Origin: Rhodococcus sp. G-MC3
GTDB lineage: Bacteria; Actinomycetota; Actinomycetes; Mycobacteriales; Mycobacteriaceae
DNA: 64,000 bases
Reading direction: 5' to 3'
Assembly: GCF_030063335.1 (NCBI RefSeq)
Contig: NZ_JASISW010000009.1
Span: forward strand, 1-64,000
Made by a program: the position numbers and the translations under genes. This document shows positions 7,867 to 19,800 of the stretch, piece after piece (the stretch's first letter is position 1; each line of letters begins with the position of its first letter). Under the pieces are notes generated by a model. It did no database searches. It was not told the DNA's origin and saw only the letters and a list, made by a program, of their open reading frames with translations.

Positions 7867-10800
7867 ATGCGGGCCGCAGTTTCAGGCGAGTCACACGGCT
7901 CTCTTCCTCCTGCCGGTGGATCACCGGATGCATTTCCGCTGACGTCGGCTCAACGCGGAATGTGGTTCGCCCAGCAGCTCGCCCCTGAGGTGCCAGTCTG
8001 TATCGCGCAGTACGTGGATTTGCGGGGTGAGCTGGATCTGGAACTGCTGCGCAAGTCCAGTCGTACGGCGGGGCACGAGTTCCAATCGGCGTTCATCAGA
8101 CTTCTGGAGATCGACGGCGAGCCGCTGCAGGTGGTGGATCATGGAATCGACGACAGTGTCGACTACCTCGATCTGCGTGGTAAAGAAGACTCCATGGCTG
8201 CCGCCAAGGCGTGGATCGATGAAAATTACACCACCCCAGTCGATTTGATGCGTGATCGGCTCGTGAGCGTATGGGTCATCCATGTCGAGGACGATCGTTA
8301 CCTGTGGTACAGCAAGATTCACCATGTCGCGCTCGACGGATACGGCGCCATGACCATGGTGAACCGCACGGCTGAGCTCTACACCGCCGAGCTCGAAGGC
8401 CGCGAGGCCAAACCTGCGAAGGCGGCGGATCTCGAGACGCTCTACCACCTGGACGAGCAGTATCGAGAATCGAGTCGCTTCGAAACGGATCGCGACTACT
8501 GGGCGGAGCACGTCGGCGGCGCGCAGGACGGCGCGACGCTCTCCAACAATCCAGGACCAACCGTCGCGGCGAGCACGCTCGAGAGTGCAGCGCTGTCCGC
8601 CGATGTCGTCGAAGCGCTGGAGAACTCCGACGCAACCAAGAATGCAACAGCCGCAGCCGTCGTGATCGCTGCGTTCGCGTGCTACCTGGCCAGAATGACC
8701 GGGCGCGAGGAAGTTCTCGTCAACATCCCCGTTTCTGCGAGAACCACGGCGGTGCTTCGGCGTTCGGGCGGCATGCTGGTCAATGTCGCACCGCTGACGG
8801 TCCGTGTGATTCCGGGCGAAAATGTGGGCGACCTGGTGCAGAAGGTTCAACTGAAGTTGATGGGTGCACTACGCCACCAGCGCTTCAGCATCGAAGATAT
8901 TCGTCGAGATCTGGTTGGGCGAGGGCTCGCGAGCGGTCTCGTCGGACCCATGGTGAACGTGATGCTTTTTCACCAGGAGATCCGACTCGGACCTATCATC
9001 GGCGAATTCAATATCGTGACATCAGGTCCGGTTGAGGACCTGCTGGTCAATATCTATCAAAGTGGTTCGCCTGCAAAGACTTTTGTTGACTTCCGGGGTA
9101 ACCCAAACCGATACGTGGACGAAGATCTCGCCGCTCACCATCGAACGTTCATCGAGGTGGTCGATGCGTTCGTAGCGGCGAGTCCACACGATTCCGTCGA
9201 CGACGTGCACCCCGATAGTGCGGCACTCGGTCGGCTTCGTCGTGTCGAGCATCAGCAGCTGCGCTACTGGGCCGACGTACTCGGTGACGCACCTGACCCG
9301 GCTCGGTTGTATCCGGCAGCGAATGGAACGGGTAGCCGGGAGCGCAGCGAGGTCTCGGTGTCGGTCGAGGGCAACGTTCATCGGCGCCTGCTTGCTGCGG
9401 CCACCAGTCAGAGCTCGAGTGTTGTTGTCTCCGTTCACGTGGCAGTCGTAGCGCTGCTGGCCAGGATCACAGGCGAATCGGACATCGCGATCGGTGCCAG
9501 AACACCGCACACCAACGGCAATACGGTCGTTCTCAGGGGGGCGATCGAACCGGTCGACTCGTTCGCCGGCGTTGCGGATCGATTGCGCGTCATCGACGCT
9601 GGTGCGTTGTCACACGCAGGAGTGTCCCTGGAGGCTGTCGCCGAGGCTGTCGGTGCGAGTGTCGTTGGTAAGTCGGACCTGATTCGAGTGCTTCTTGCGT
9701 TCGGGGGTACTGAGTCCCCGAATGATTTGGATCTCGTCGACCTGGTCATCGCCGTCGACGAACGCTACGACGCATTGGGCGTACCCGCCGGGTTGACGAT
9801 CCGGTTCGTCCACGACGAAGCCGATATCGGCCACTCCGCAATGACCGTCCTCGGTGAACGGCTGGTTCGCCTGCTCGAAGCATCTGCTCACGACTCGTCG
9901 ACCGTGATCGGCGACGTCGAGTTGTTGTCGGATTCCGAGCGTGAGCTGTTGGTTCCGGTGCGTGGTGGTGTGTCGGTGGGTGGTCGGTTGTTGTCGGAGG
10001 TGTTTGCTTCGGCGGTGTCGGTTGCCGGTGTGGATGCGGTTGCCATTGTTTCGCGGGATGTGTCGGTTTCGTATGGGGAGTTGGATGAGCGGTCGTCGCG
10101 TTTGGCGTCGCTGTTGGTTTCGCGTGGTGTGGGTGTTGGTTCTTTTGTGGCGTTGGGGTTGCGTCGTTCGGTGGAGTCTGTGGTTGCGGTGTGGGCGGTG
10201 GCGAAGGCCGGTGGTGCGTTCTTGCCGGTGGATCCGTCGTATCCGGTGGAGCGTGTGGCTCATATGTTGTCGGATTCGGGTGCTGTGCTGGGTGTGACGG
10301 TGTCGGAGTATGTGGGTGTGTTGGGTGAGGCTGGTCCGGGTGTGGGGTGGATTGTTCTCGATGGTGATGACGCCGTGGGCGATGGTGTTGTTGGCGATGG
10401 TGTTGTTGGCGATGGTGTTTCGGCTGTATGGCCGGTTCCGTCTCTTGATGATGCGGTGTATTTGATTTACACCTCGGGTTCGACGGGTGTGCCGAAGGGT
10501 GTCGTAGTCACCCACCGCGGTCTCGGCGACATGGCAGAGTTGGAGCGCGTTCGTTTCGAGGTCGAACCTTCTTCGCGGACACTGTCTTTCGCGTCGACCA
10601 GTTTCGATGCGTCGGTTCTCGAGTTGTTGTTGGCGTTCTGTGGTGGGGCGACGATGGTGATTGCGCCGACGGATGTGTACGGCGGGGTGGAGTTGGCGGC
10701 GGTGTTGGCGGAGCAGTCGGTGACGCATGCGTTCGTGACGCCTGCGGCGTTGGCGTCGGTGGATCCGGTGGGGTTGGATGCATTGCGGGTGGTGGTGACC

Positions 10801-13800
10801 GGTGGTGATGCGTGTGGTCCGGAGTTGGTGGAACGCTGGGCGCCTGGTCGACAGATGTTCAACGCATACGGCCCGACCGAAGCGACGGTATTTTCGTCGG
10901 TCAGTTCTGCATTGACCGCTCAGAAGCCAGTCGATATCGGTTCGCCGATAACAGGATCCGAGCAAATCGTGCTGGATTCGCGGTTGCGTCCGGTTCCGGT
11001 GGGTGTGGTGGGGGAGTTGTATCTGGCGGGCCCTGGTGTGGCTCGTGGGTATCACGATCGGTTGGGGTTGACGGCGGAGCGTTTTGTTGCGGCGCCGTTC
11101 GGTTCCGGTGGTGAGCGGATGTACCGCACTGGTGATTTGGTGCGGTGGAGTGGTGTCGGTGGCGGGGAGGTAGCTGGCGGGGAGGGTGGTGTCGGTGCGC
11201 TCGAGTATGTGGGGCGTTCGGATTTCCAGGTGAAGGTGCGTGGTTTCCGTATCGAGTTGGGTGAGATCGATGCGGTGATCGCTGCTCTGCCCGAGGTGGA
11301 TTTCGTGGCCACCCTCGGCGTCGACGGCCCGAACGGTAATACCGCTCTGGTCGCGTATGTACATCCGGTTCGTGAACGTCGGATCGATACGACTGTTCTT
11401 CGCGATGCTGTTGCGAATTCGCTTCCAGCGCATATGGTTCCGTCGGCGTTCGTGGTGTTGGACGAGATTCCGTTGACGCCTGCCGGTAAGTTGGATCGCC
11501 GGGCCCTCCCCGCGCCGGATCTAGGCAGTAAGACGGCTTATCGCGCACCTCGTTCGGAGCGCGAGCACAAAATTGCAGGCGTGTTCGAAGACCTACTCGG
11601 CGGCTCCGCGATCGGGATCGACGACAGCTTCTTCGATCTCGGCGGAAACTCTCTGGTGGCTACCCGACTGGTGGCACGCGTCAACGCCGAGCTCGGTGCT
11701 GGGCTTCGCGTCTTGGACTTGTTCGAAGCGCCCACAGTCGAAGCGCTCGCAGTTCGAGCCGAGAGCACGGTTGGATCATCGACGCGTCCGGCGTTGGTGC
11801 CGGTGGTGCGACCGGAGCGGGTGCCGTTGTCTCAGGCGCAGCAGCGGATGTGGTTCATCAATCAGTTCGATACATCGTCCGCGGCCTACAACATTCCTCT
11901 GGCAGTGTCGCTGACCGGGGTGCTCGATGTCGAAGCGCTCGGTGCTGCCGTGTCGGATGTTGTTGCGCGGCACGAGAGTCTGCGGACAACCTTCCCGACA
12001 GTGGGGGAGTTGCCGTTCCAGTTGGTGGGTGCGGTTCCAGGTGTCTTTGTGTTCGAGGTCGTCGATGTGGCGGGCGATGAGTTGGCCGAGCACATCGCGG
12101 GGGATGCGAGGCGTGGTTTCGATGTGACGATCGACAGCCCGTTCCGGGCGTCGCTGTACCGGGTCGTCGATGGTGATGTTGCCGACGGCAATTTTGTGAG
12201 TGATGGTGTTGCGGGCGAGAGCCATGTGGATCGGTTCATGTTGGTGATTGTCGTGCATCACATTGCCGCCGATGGTGCGTCGATGGCGCCGTTGGCTGCC
12301 GATGTGATGGTGGCGTACTCGGCTCGGGTGGCGGGTGTGACACCGGGGTGGGAGCCGTTGGCGGTTCAGTATGCGGATTATGCGGTGTGGCAGGGCGAGT
12401 TGTTGGGAGATTCCGATGACGCGGAGTCGTTGGTATCCCGGCAGTTGGCGTTCTGGGGTGAGGTTTTGGCGGATGTGCCGGACGTCTTGCCGTTGCCGAT
12501 CGATCGTCCGCGACCGAGCCATCAATCCATTCTGGGTGCAACCCGCACGTTCGAGATCCCCGCGGATCTGCGCAGCGAACTGGCTCGTTTCGGTGCGGCG
12601 CACGATGCAACACTGTTCATGGTTGTCCATTCGGCGCTGGCGATTCTTCTCGCTCGCCTCAGCGGTACGCAGGACATTGCGATCGGAACGCCGATCGCGG
12701 GTCGTGGTGAGGCGGGGCTCGACAATTTGGTCGGCATGTTCGTCGGGACTTTGGTGCTGCGCACCGAGGTGTCGCCGCATGTGAGTTTCACCGAGTTGCT
12801 GGCCGCTACGCGCGCCGGTGATCTTGCGGCGTTCGACAACACCGATGTTCCGTTCGAGAAGCTCGTGGATGCGTTGGCGCCGAGTCGATCGACAGATCAT
12901 TCGCCGTTGTTCCAGGTGCTGCTCGAATTCCAGAACAACGAGGCCGCGCAACTCGAACTCCCCGGACTCCAGGTTGGATTCGAAGAGATCGAAACAGGAA
13001 CCACCAAATTCGATCTCCAACTGCGGGTGGACGAAAAAGCAACTGAGACAGGCGCACCCAGTGCTGCCTTCACCTACGCTACCGAGCTGTTCGATTCATC
13101 GACAATCGACAAATTCGTCGATCGTTTTCTCCGGCTTCTGAGGTCGATCGCCGAATCGCCCGACTCTGCCATTCGCAGCCTCGACATTCTGTCCAGCCTA
13201 GAGCGGGACACTGTTCTACGAGAGTGGAACTCGACCGAGCGCGCGCTTCCGGCCGTCGTCGGCGCAGATCCGACACTCAACACACTTTTCGATCTTCAGG
13301 TCGTTCGGAGTCCGTATTCCATAGCATTGGTATTCGACGACGAACACGTGACCTACCAGGAGTTCGACGAACGATCGAATCAGCTCGCGCGCCACCTGGT
13401 GTCGCTGGGAGTGGGCCCCGAGTCCCACGTCGGCTTGGCGATCAGACGATCCACGGATTTGCTGGTGGGAATGTACGCGATCGTGAAGGCGGGCGGCGCC
13501 TACGTTCCGATCGATCCCGATCACCCGGTCGACCGTTCCGCCTACGTTATCGACAGTGCCCAACCGGTATGCATACTCACCACAAGCCGTGACTGGATCA
13601 ACGTCGCTGTCGCAACGCCTGTACTCGCGGTGGACCTCATCGACGTCTCCGACCGCGACACCTCGCCGCTTCGACCGAAGGACCGGCTCGGCAACCTGTC
13701 GGGACGAAATACTGCATACGTCATCTACACCTCGGGCTCCACCGGACGGCCCAAGGGTGTTGCCGTCAGTCACGATGCGATCGTCAACCGGTTGCTCTGG

Positions 13801-16800
13801 ATGCAGAACGAGTACAAGCTGGAGCCGTCGGACAACGTACTGCAGAAGACTCCGGCGACATTCGACGTGTCGGTGTGGGAATTCTTCTGGCCGTTGCAGA
13901 TCGGTGCCAAACTGGTAATCGCCTCTGCTGACGGACACCGCGATGCACAGTACTTGTCGCGTCTGATTCTGCGTGAACGAATTACAACGATGCACTTCGT
14001 GCCGTCCATGCTTGCTGTGTTCGTCGAGGGCGCGCACTCGGATGACTGCGATTCGCTACGGATGGTGTTCTGCAGCGGCGAGGCGCTGCCGCCCGCCACC
14101 GTCCAGAACTTCTTCGACTTCTCCAGCGCCGCACTGCACAACCTGTACGGTCCCACCGAGGCTGCCGTCGACGTGACCTACTATTCCTGCACCTCGACGG
14201 ATCTGACGTCGGTTCCGATCGGTGCCCCAGTGTGGAACACACGTGTATTCGTGCTCGACGCATCACTTCAGCCTGCGCCGATCGGCGCCCCCGGTGAGCT
14301 GTATCTTGCGGGCGTCCAGCTGGCCCGCGGATATGTCGGCCGAGGTGACCTGACTGCAGACCGGTTCGTAGCGGATCCGTACGGTGAGCCGGGGGCTCGG
14401 CTCTATCGCACCGGTGACCTCGTGCGGTGGCGAGCAGACGGCAACATCGAGTACATCGGGCGTACCGACTTCCAGGTGAAGCTGCGGGGTCTCCGTATCG
14501 AGCTCAACGAGGTCGAAGCTGCACTCCTCCGTCATGAGTCGGTGTCGCAAGCGGTCGCACTGGTGCACAGCAACCAGTCGACCGGTGAGATCCTCGTCGC
14601 GTACGTCGTCCCTGTTCGTGGTTTCGAGTTCGACGCAACTGCCGTTGTGGACTCGGTCGCTGGCTCGCTGCCCGCGTACATGGTGCCGTCCCTGTTGTTG
14701 GAACTAGAAGAGTTCCCTCTCAACGCGAGCGGCAAGCTGGATCGCAAGTTGCTTCCCGAACCGGTTTTCGTGCTGTCCAACGACGACATCGTGGCGCCGA
14801 AAAACCCGATCGAAGAGATCATCGCTGCTGAATTCGTCGATCTGCTCCGCCCGGACCATGGCGACGGTGCACACATCGGCGTTACGCAAAACTTTTTCGC
14901 GGTCGGGGGAAACTCCTTGGTTGCAATGCGTTTGATTGCACGAATCAACACAGCGCTCGGTTCGAGTTTGACGGTTCGCGACTTGTTCGATTCGCCGACT
15001 GTGCGTGCGTTGGCAGCAACGGTGGAGTCTCAGGGATACCGAACCGATCCGAGACCCGCCCTCGTTCCGGTCGATCGGCCGGATTCGATTCCGGTCTCAC
15101 TTGCGCAACAGCGCATGTGGTTCATGAATCAGTACGACACTTCCTCGGCGGCGTACAACGTCGCGTTTGCGATGCGCATGACCGGCAGGTTGAACCTCGA
15201 TGCGCTGCGTAGTGCAGTGGGCGACGTCATCGACCGTCATGAATCGTTGCGGACCGTATTTCCGCTCACCGACGACGGGCCCGTGCAATCGATTCTCCGG
15301 CCGCACCAGGCGCTCCCGGATCTCACCCCTGTCCACGCCGATACGCAGGCCCGCGTCATCGAACTCGTCACGGAAGTGGCCGCGGCTGGCTTCGACGTGT
15401 CGAGCACGGTTCCCGTGCGCGCACGGCTGATAGAAATCGGCGAGAACGAGCACGTTCTTGCTTTCGTCGTCCATCACATTTCTTCGGACGGATTCTCGAG
15501 CGCCCCCCTGGCGCGCGATTTGATCGTCGCCTACAGTGCGCGCACCCAGGGCGAGGCGCCCCGGATGGAACCGCTTCCGGTGCAATACGCGGACTACTCG
15601 CTGTGGCAGCGAGCTTTTCTCGGATCGGAAGCAGATCCGTCGTCGCTGATGTCGCAACAATTGGCGTTCTGGATCGACTCCCTCTCGGGGGCGCCGGAGG
15701 TCCTCGAACTGCCCACGGATCGTCCTCGCCCCGCAGAGGCGTCGTTCAACGGCAAGACCGTCGGCTTCGCCATCGATACGGAGCTTCACTCCAGGATGGC
15801 TGTTCTCGCGTCGTCACGCGACTCCAGTGTGTTCATGATCGTTCATGCATCGCTGGCGGTGCTGCTGTCATCGCTGTCGGCGTCCACCGACATATCCGTC
15901 GGCACCCCGATTTCAGGTCGAGGCGACGCCGCGTTGGACGAGCTGGTCGGAATGTTCGTCAACACCTTGGTGCTTCGGACCGAGGTCTCGGCGTCTGCAA
16001 CATTCGACGACCTTCTCGCGGACGTCCGCACCACCGACCTTGCGGCCTTCACTCACGCGGACCTACCGTTCGAACGCGTCGTCGACGCCCTCGACCCGGT
16101 TCGGTCGACGTCGTACACACCGTTGTTCCAGGTAATGCTCGAGTTTCAGCACACTGATCGCCCGAGCATTGCTCTGCCGGGTCTGTCTGTGGAGAGCATG
16201 GATCTCGCACACGACATTGCCAACTTCGATCTCCAGTTGACCGTATCGGAAGCGTTCGACGAGTTCGGCGCTCAAAAAGGCATCGAGGCCGAATTCCGCT
16301 ACGCCACCGACTTGTTCGATGAAGCGACGGTTGCCGAGTTTGCTACGCGTTTCCAGCTGATCCTGGACGCAGTGACGCGAGATCCAGGTGCCGCTGTCGG
16401 CGACATCGTACTGCTGTCGCCGCAGGAGTACCGAGATCTGGCACCCGTTCGCGGCCCGGCGTCAGTGCCCGAGCGTTCGCTACCCGACATACTTGCCGCC
16501 GCCGTGGAGACTGCGGGGCGGGACGCCGACGCAATCATCTTCGACGACACCGTGGTCAGTTACGACGAACTCGATATCCGGTCATCCCAGTTGGCGCGTG
16601 TTCTGGCTGATCACGGAGTCGGCCCTGGTGACGTGGTTGCGTTGGCGTTGCCGCGGTCGCCGGAAACAATTGTCGCGATGTGGGCAACGTCGAAGGCTGG
16701 AGCGGCATTCCTGCCTGTCGATCCGACGTATCCGGAAGACCGCATCCGGCACATGGTCATCGATTCCGGTGCGACACTCGGCCTGACAACCACAACGAAC

Positions 16801-19800
16801 ACTGCTGCCCTTGCTGCACTCTCGGATTCGACCGTATGGATCGTGCTGGATGATCCACGCTTCCAGAGTTCTACGGCGGAGCTCTCGGGACTGCCGATCA
16901 CCGACGCAGACCGCGTCGAGCCGCTGCGCCTCGGCGACGCTGCGTACCTCATCTACACGTCGGGATCGACCGGTCTTCCCAAGGGTGTGGTCGTGACGCA
17001 CCGCGGATTGGCCAACCTCGCCGCGGAGGAGCGCATCCGGTTCGCAGTGAGTCCCGATTCCCGGACTCTTGCATTCGCGTCACCGAGCTTCGATGCGTCG
17101 ATTCTCGAATTCATGCTTGCGTTCGGGTCGGGCGCCACGATGGTGATCGCTCCGCCTGCAATGTACGGCGGACCGGACCTCGCACGACTGATTGCGGACA
17201 ACGACGTGACACATGCATTCGTCACGCCCGCGGCCTTGGCATCGGTCGATCCGGCCGGGTTGACCGCGCTACGGGTGATCGCTACCGGTGGTGACGCATG
17301 CCCGCCGGAACTGGTGGCCAAGTGGGCGCCCGGCCGTCGGATGTTCAATGCGTACGGACCCACCGAGGCGACGATTTTCTCGTCGATCAGCAATCAGTTG
17401 CTGGCAGGGGCAGCTGTTGATATCGGTTCTCCGACAATCGGTTTCTCCGAAGTTGTTCTCGATGTCAGGATGAAGCCGGTTGCTGTCGGCGTTCCGGGAG
17501 AGTTGTATCTCGCGGGTCCAGGCCTCGCTCGTGGGTACCACGGCCGCACGGCGCTCACATCGGAACGATTCGTCGCCGACCCATTCGGTGAACCAGGCGC
17601 ACGCATGTATCGCACTGGCGATGTCGTGCGGTGGAACCGCGCGGGTGCGCTGGAATTCGTCGGACGCAGCGATTCACAGGTCAAGGTACGTGGCTTCCGC
17701 ATCGAGCTGGGCGAGATCGACAGCGTTCTCGCCGCTCATTCCGATGTCGAGTTCGTGACAACCGCAGGTGTCACGGGGCCAGCCGGCAACACGATCCTGG
17801 TTGCGTACGTGCTGCCGGTCGACGGTACGAACCTGGATGTATCGGCGCTCCGGGACCATGTAGCGGCATCGCTTCCTGCCCACATGATTCCGACGTCGTT
17901 CGTCGAACTGACATCCATCCCGTTGACCCCAGCGGGCAAACTCGACAAACGCGCGCTACCCGAACCGACGTTCGACAACCGTCCGGATTCCACACGCGCG
18001 GCCACCAGTCCTGTCGAGAAGGTGCTTGCGGGACTGTTCTCCGAGGTCCTTCGAATCGACCATGTCGGGGTGGACGATTCCTTCTTCGCTTTGGGCGGCG
18101 ACAGCATCATGTCGATCCAGCTGGTCTCGCGGGCCAAGGCTGCCGGACTTATTCTCTCGCCCCGTGATGTGTTCGAGCGCAAGACGGTCTCCAGCCTCGC
18201 CGAGGTCGCGCTTTCCGCGGACAGCGCGTCGATCACGGTCCTCGAAGAATTGCCTGGTGGGGGCATCGGCGACGTTCCGCTGACACCAATCGTGTCGTGG
18301 ATGATCGACCGTACGACCTCGTTCGATCGGCACACTCAGACAGCACTTCTGACACTGCCGGAGGACATCGAGCAGTCTGTTCTCGAGCGGACAGTACAAG
18401 CCGTGCTCGATCATCACGACATGCTGCGAGCACGTCTTCGCCATGACGAAGACTGGTCGATGGATGTACAGCCCGTAAGCTCCATCGCTGCGGCCGCTGT
18501 GATCCACCATGTAACGGTCGAATCATGTACCGGCGACAGTTTTTCGTCGTTGGCGGCCGCCGAGCTCGACAGAGCGGCGGGCCGGCTCGATCCATCGGCG
18601 GGCGTCATGATTCAGTTCGTCTGGTTCGACCCAGGCCTCGACACGAATCCGGACTCCACACGCGGCTCCGGTCGACTGCTGATAGTGGCCCATCACTTGG
18701 TCGTGGATGGCGTGTCTTGGCGCATCCTGGTTCCGGATCTCGCTACCGCGTGGTCGCAGCTCAATGCTGGTCAGGATGCGGCGCTTCTTCCTGTCGGTAC
18801 ATCGATGCGGCGCTGGGCACACGGTCTGACGGAAAAGGCGGCAGGTCGGCGCGCCGAACTGCCGATGTGGGAGTCGACACTCGCCGGCGACGATCCGCTC
18901 ATCGGATCCAGAGCCCTCGATCGCGACGTCGATGTGTACGCGACAGTGGAACACGTCGATGTCGCAGTTCCGGTAGAGGTCACCGAGGATCTTCTGACGA
19001 AGCTTCCAGAGGTATTTCACGGCAGCGTCAACGACGGGCTGATGGCTGGTCTCGCACTCGCGATCTCCGTATGGCGACGTTCCCGCGGCGTCGAGTCCGA
19101 GAATGCTCTCATCAGCCTCGAGGCACACGGGCGCGAAGATCACGTCGTCCCCGGCGCGGACCTTGCCAGGACGGTCGGCTGGTTCACCACGATCTACCCG
19201 GTTCGCATCGCGCTCGGAGATGTCGATCTCGACGATGCGATGTCCGGTGGCGCGGCCGCCGGCGCGTTGATCAAGTCCGTCAAGGAATCGTTGTTGGCCG
19301 TGCCCGACCACGGCATCGGCTACGGAATGCTGCGATACCTCGATTCGAGCTCCAGCGAACTACTCGCTCGATTCGCCTCGCCCCAAATCAGTTTCAACTA
19401 CCTCGGTCGCTACAACACAGGGGTTCCGGAGAACCTGACGGGCGTCGGTTGGCTGCCGGTCGAGAACGACGCGATCGGCGACGTTCAAAACAAGGACCTG
19501 CCAGCGGCCGCGGTACTCGATATCAACGCGGTCACTACGGCCGAGGTCGACGGAGCAGTGCTGAAGGCGACGTTCGCCTTCCCGTCGAACGTGCTGGCGC
19601 GCAGCGAAGTCGAGGAGCTCACGCACCTGTGGGTCAAGGCGCTCACTGCACTCGTGGGACACGCACGCACTCCAGGCGCAGGCGGATTCACGCCCTCGGA
19701 TCTCGACTTGGTCGCGTTGAATCAACGGTCGATCGACGACGTCGAACTCCGCTATCCGGATCTGACCGACATCTGGTCGATGTCACCGTTGCAATCGGGC

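Noticed and set aside
9610..11433. Long minus-strand open frame (607 codons) opposite the NRPS, with a twin at 20854-21922
   Set aside because: It is antisense to the GT-rich A-domain repeat, rich in Arg/His/Pro/Thr, with no motif; the open frame is a by-product of codon bias.
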